Assembly: GCA_037355855.1 (NCBI GenBank)
Contig: CM074767.1
Location: forward strand, 2,480,001-2,544,000
DNA length: 64,000 nt
Origin: Pseudo-nitzschia pungens
Taxonomy: Eukaryota; Bacillariophyta; Bacillariophyceae; Bacillariales; Bacillariaceae
Reading direction: 5' to 3'
Part shown: piece by piece, positions 63,790 through 64,000 of the stretch
Layout of the letters: every line of letters begins with the position of its first letter
Numbering within the stretch: position 1 is the first letter of the stretch
Notes under the pieces: model-generated
Told to the model about the DNA's origin: nothing
Database searches by the model: none
What the model saw: the letters and a program-made list of their open reading frames with translations, nothing else
Made by a program: the position numbers and the translations under genes

Positions 63790-64000
63790 TAAACTCGCAT
63801 TTTTTGGGATCGAAAAAAGTGCGGATTTTCATGGGACAAAAAAACTCGCATTTTTGCTCTGAAAAAAAACACGTATATACAGCAATAAATGCAAGTTTTC
63901 AGAAGAAAAATGCGAGTTTTCAGCACTAAAATGCGAGTTTTCGTTAAAAAGTGCGAGTTTTATTTTAAAAAATGCGAGTTTTATTTTAAAAATGCGAGTT
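63790..64000. repeat. AAATGCGAGTTTT repeat cluster, runs off the window
   Basis: At least five plus-strand AATGCGAGTTTT or GTGCGAGTTTT units from about 63888 to 64000, spaced 20-25 bp, and two or three inverted AACTCGCATTTTT units at 63791 and 63844. The opposite orientation of the left units makes the cluster able to fold back. It continues past base 64000. Confidence 0.85.

Overview
This is nuclear DNA of a photosynthetic stramenopile, most likely a pennate diatom. The evidence is short GT-AG introns of about 90-335 bp, several proteins with signal peptides followed by a diatom-type plastid motif (ALA-FTP, CHA-WAP), a Tic22-like plastid import factor, and retrotransposon polyproteins of the diatom Copia type (protease core DSHAD). 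I cannot name the species. All splice junctions given here were set by eye from frame continuity and consensus sites.

Host genes lie on both sides of a transposon island. Left block (1-20.3 kb): 3'-truncated SET-domain methyltransferase (-), ribosomal protein eL37 (+), organellar threonyl-tRNA synthetase (-), a small unresolved gene (+), PHO80-like cyclin (+), PEX11 (+), a DNAJC11-like protein without a J domain (+), an EFG1-like rRNA-processing factor with a 1-nt frame break (-), and a large unknown protein (-). Right block (44.5-62.5 kb): ALG6 glucosyltransferase (+), a TPR protein with a 1-nt frame break (+), a second SET-domain methyltransferase paralogous to the first (-), a small basic protein (+), a plastid-targeted proton-translocating NAD(P) transhydrogenase (+) and a Tic22-like protein (-). 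These are ordinary housekeeping functions (translation, cell cycle, peroxisome, mitochondrion, ribosome assembly, ER glycosylation, plastid redox and import) with no sign of an operon-like pathway.

The island (about 21-44.3 kb) is bracketed by two oppositely oriented copies of a 2.2-kb element that encodes no reverse transcriptase or transposase. Each copy is flanked by its own 20-21 bp target-site duplication, ends in an AT-rich tail, and carries six 150-bp tandem units with conserved hairpins. It looks like a large non-autonomous non-LTR (SINE-like) retrotransposon of a kind I do not recognise, and it is the most interesting object in the window. Between the copies lie a broken PIF/Harbinger transposase, decayed minus-strand genes of unknown function, two deletion derivatives of one gag-only LTR family (TSDs CCACC and GTCAT, both inserted into the decayed minus-strand genes), and a roughly 9.9-kb Copia element with almost identical LTRs but a multiply broken pol.

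Intergenic DNA carries foldback (MITE-like) elements and is saturated with short self-complementary strings built from GTAAGATTAC and TACCGTAC, which I did not notice in the coding regions.
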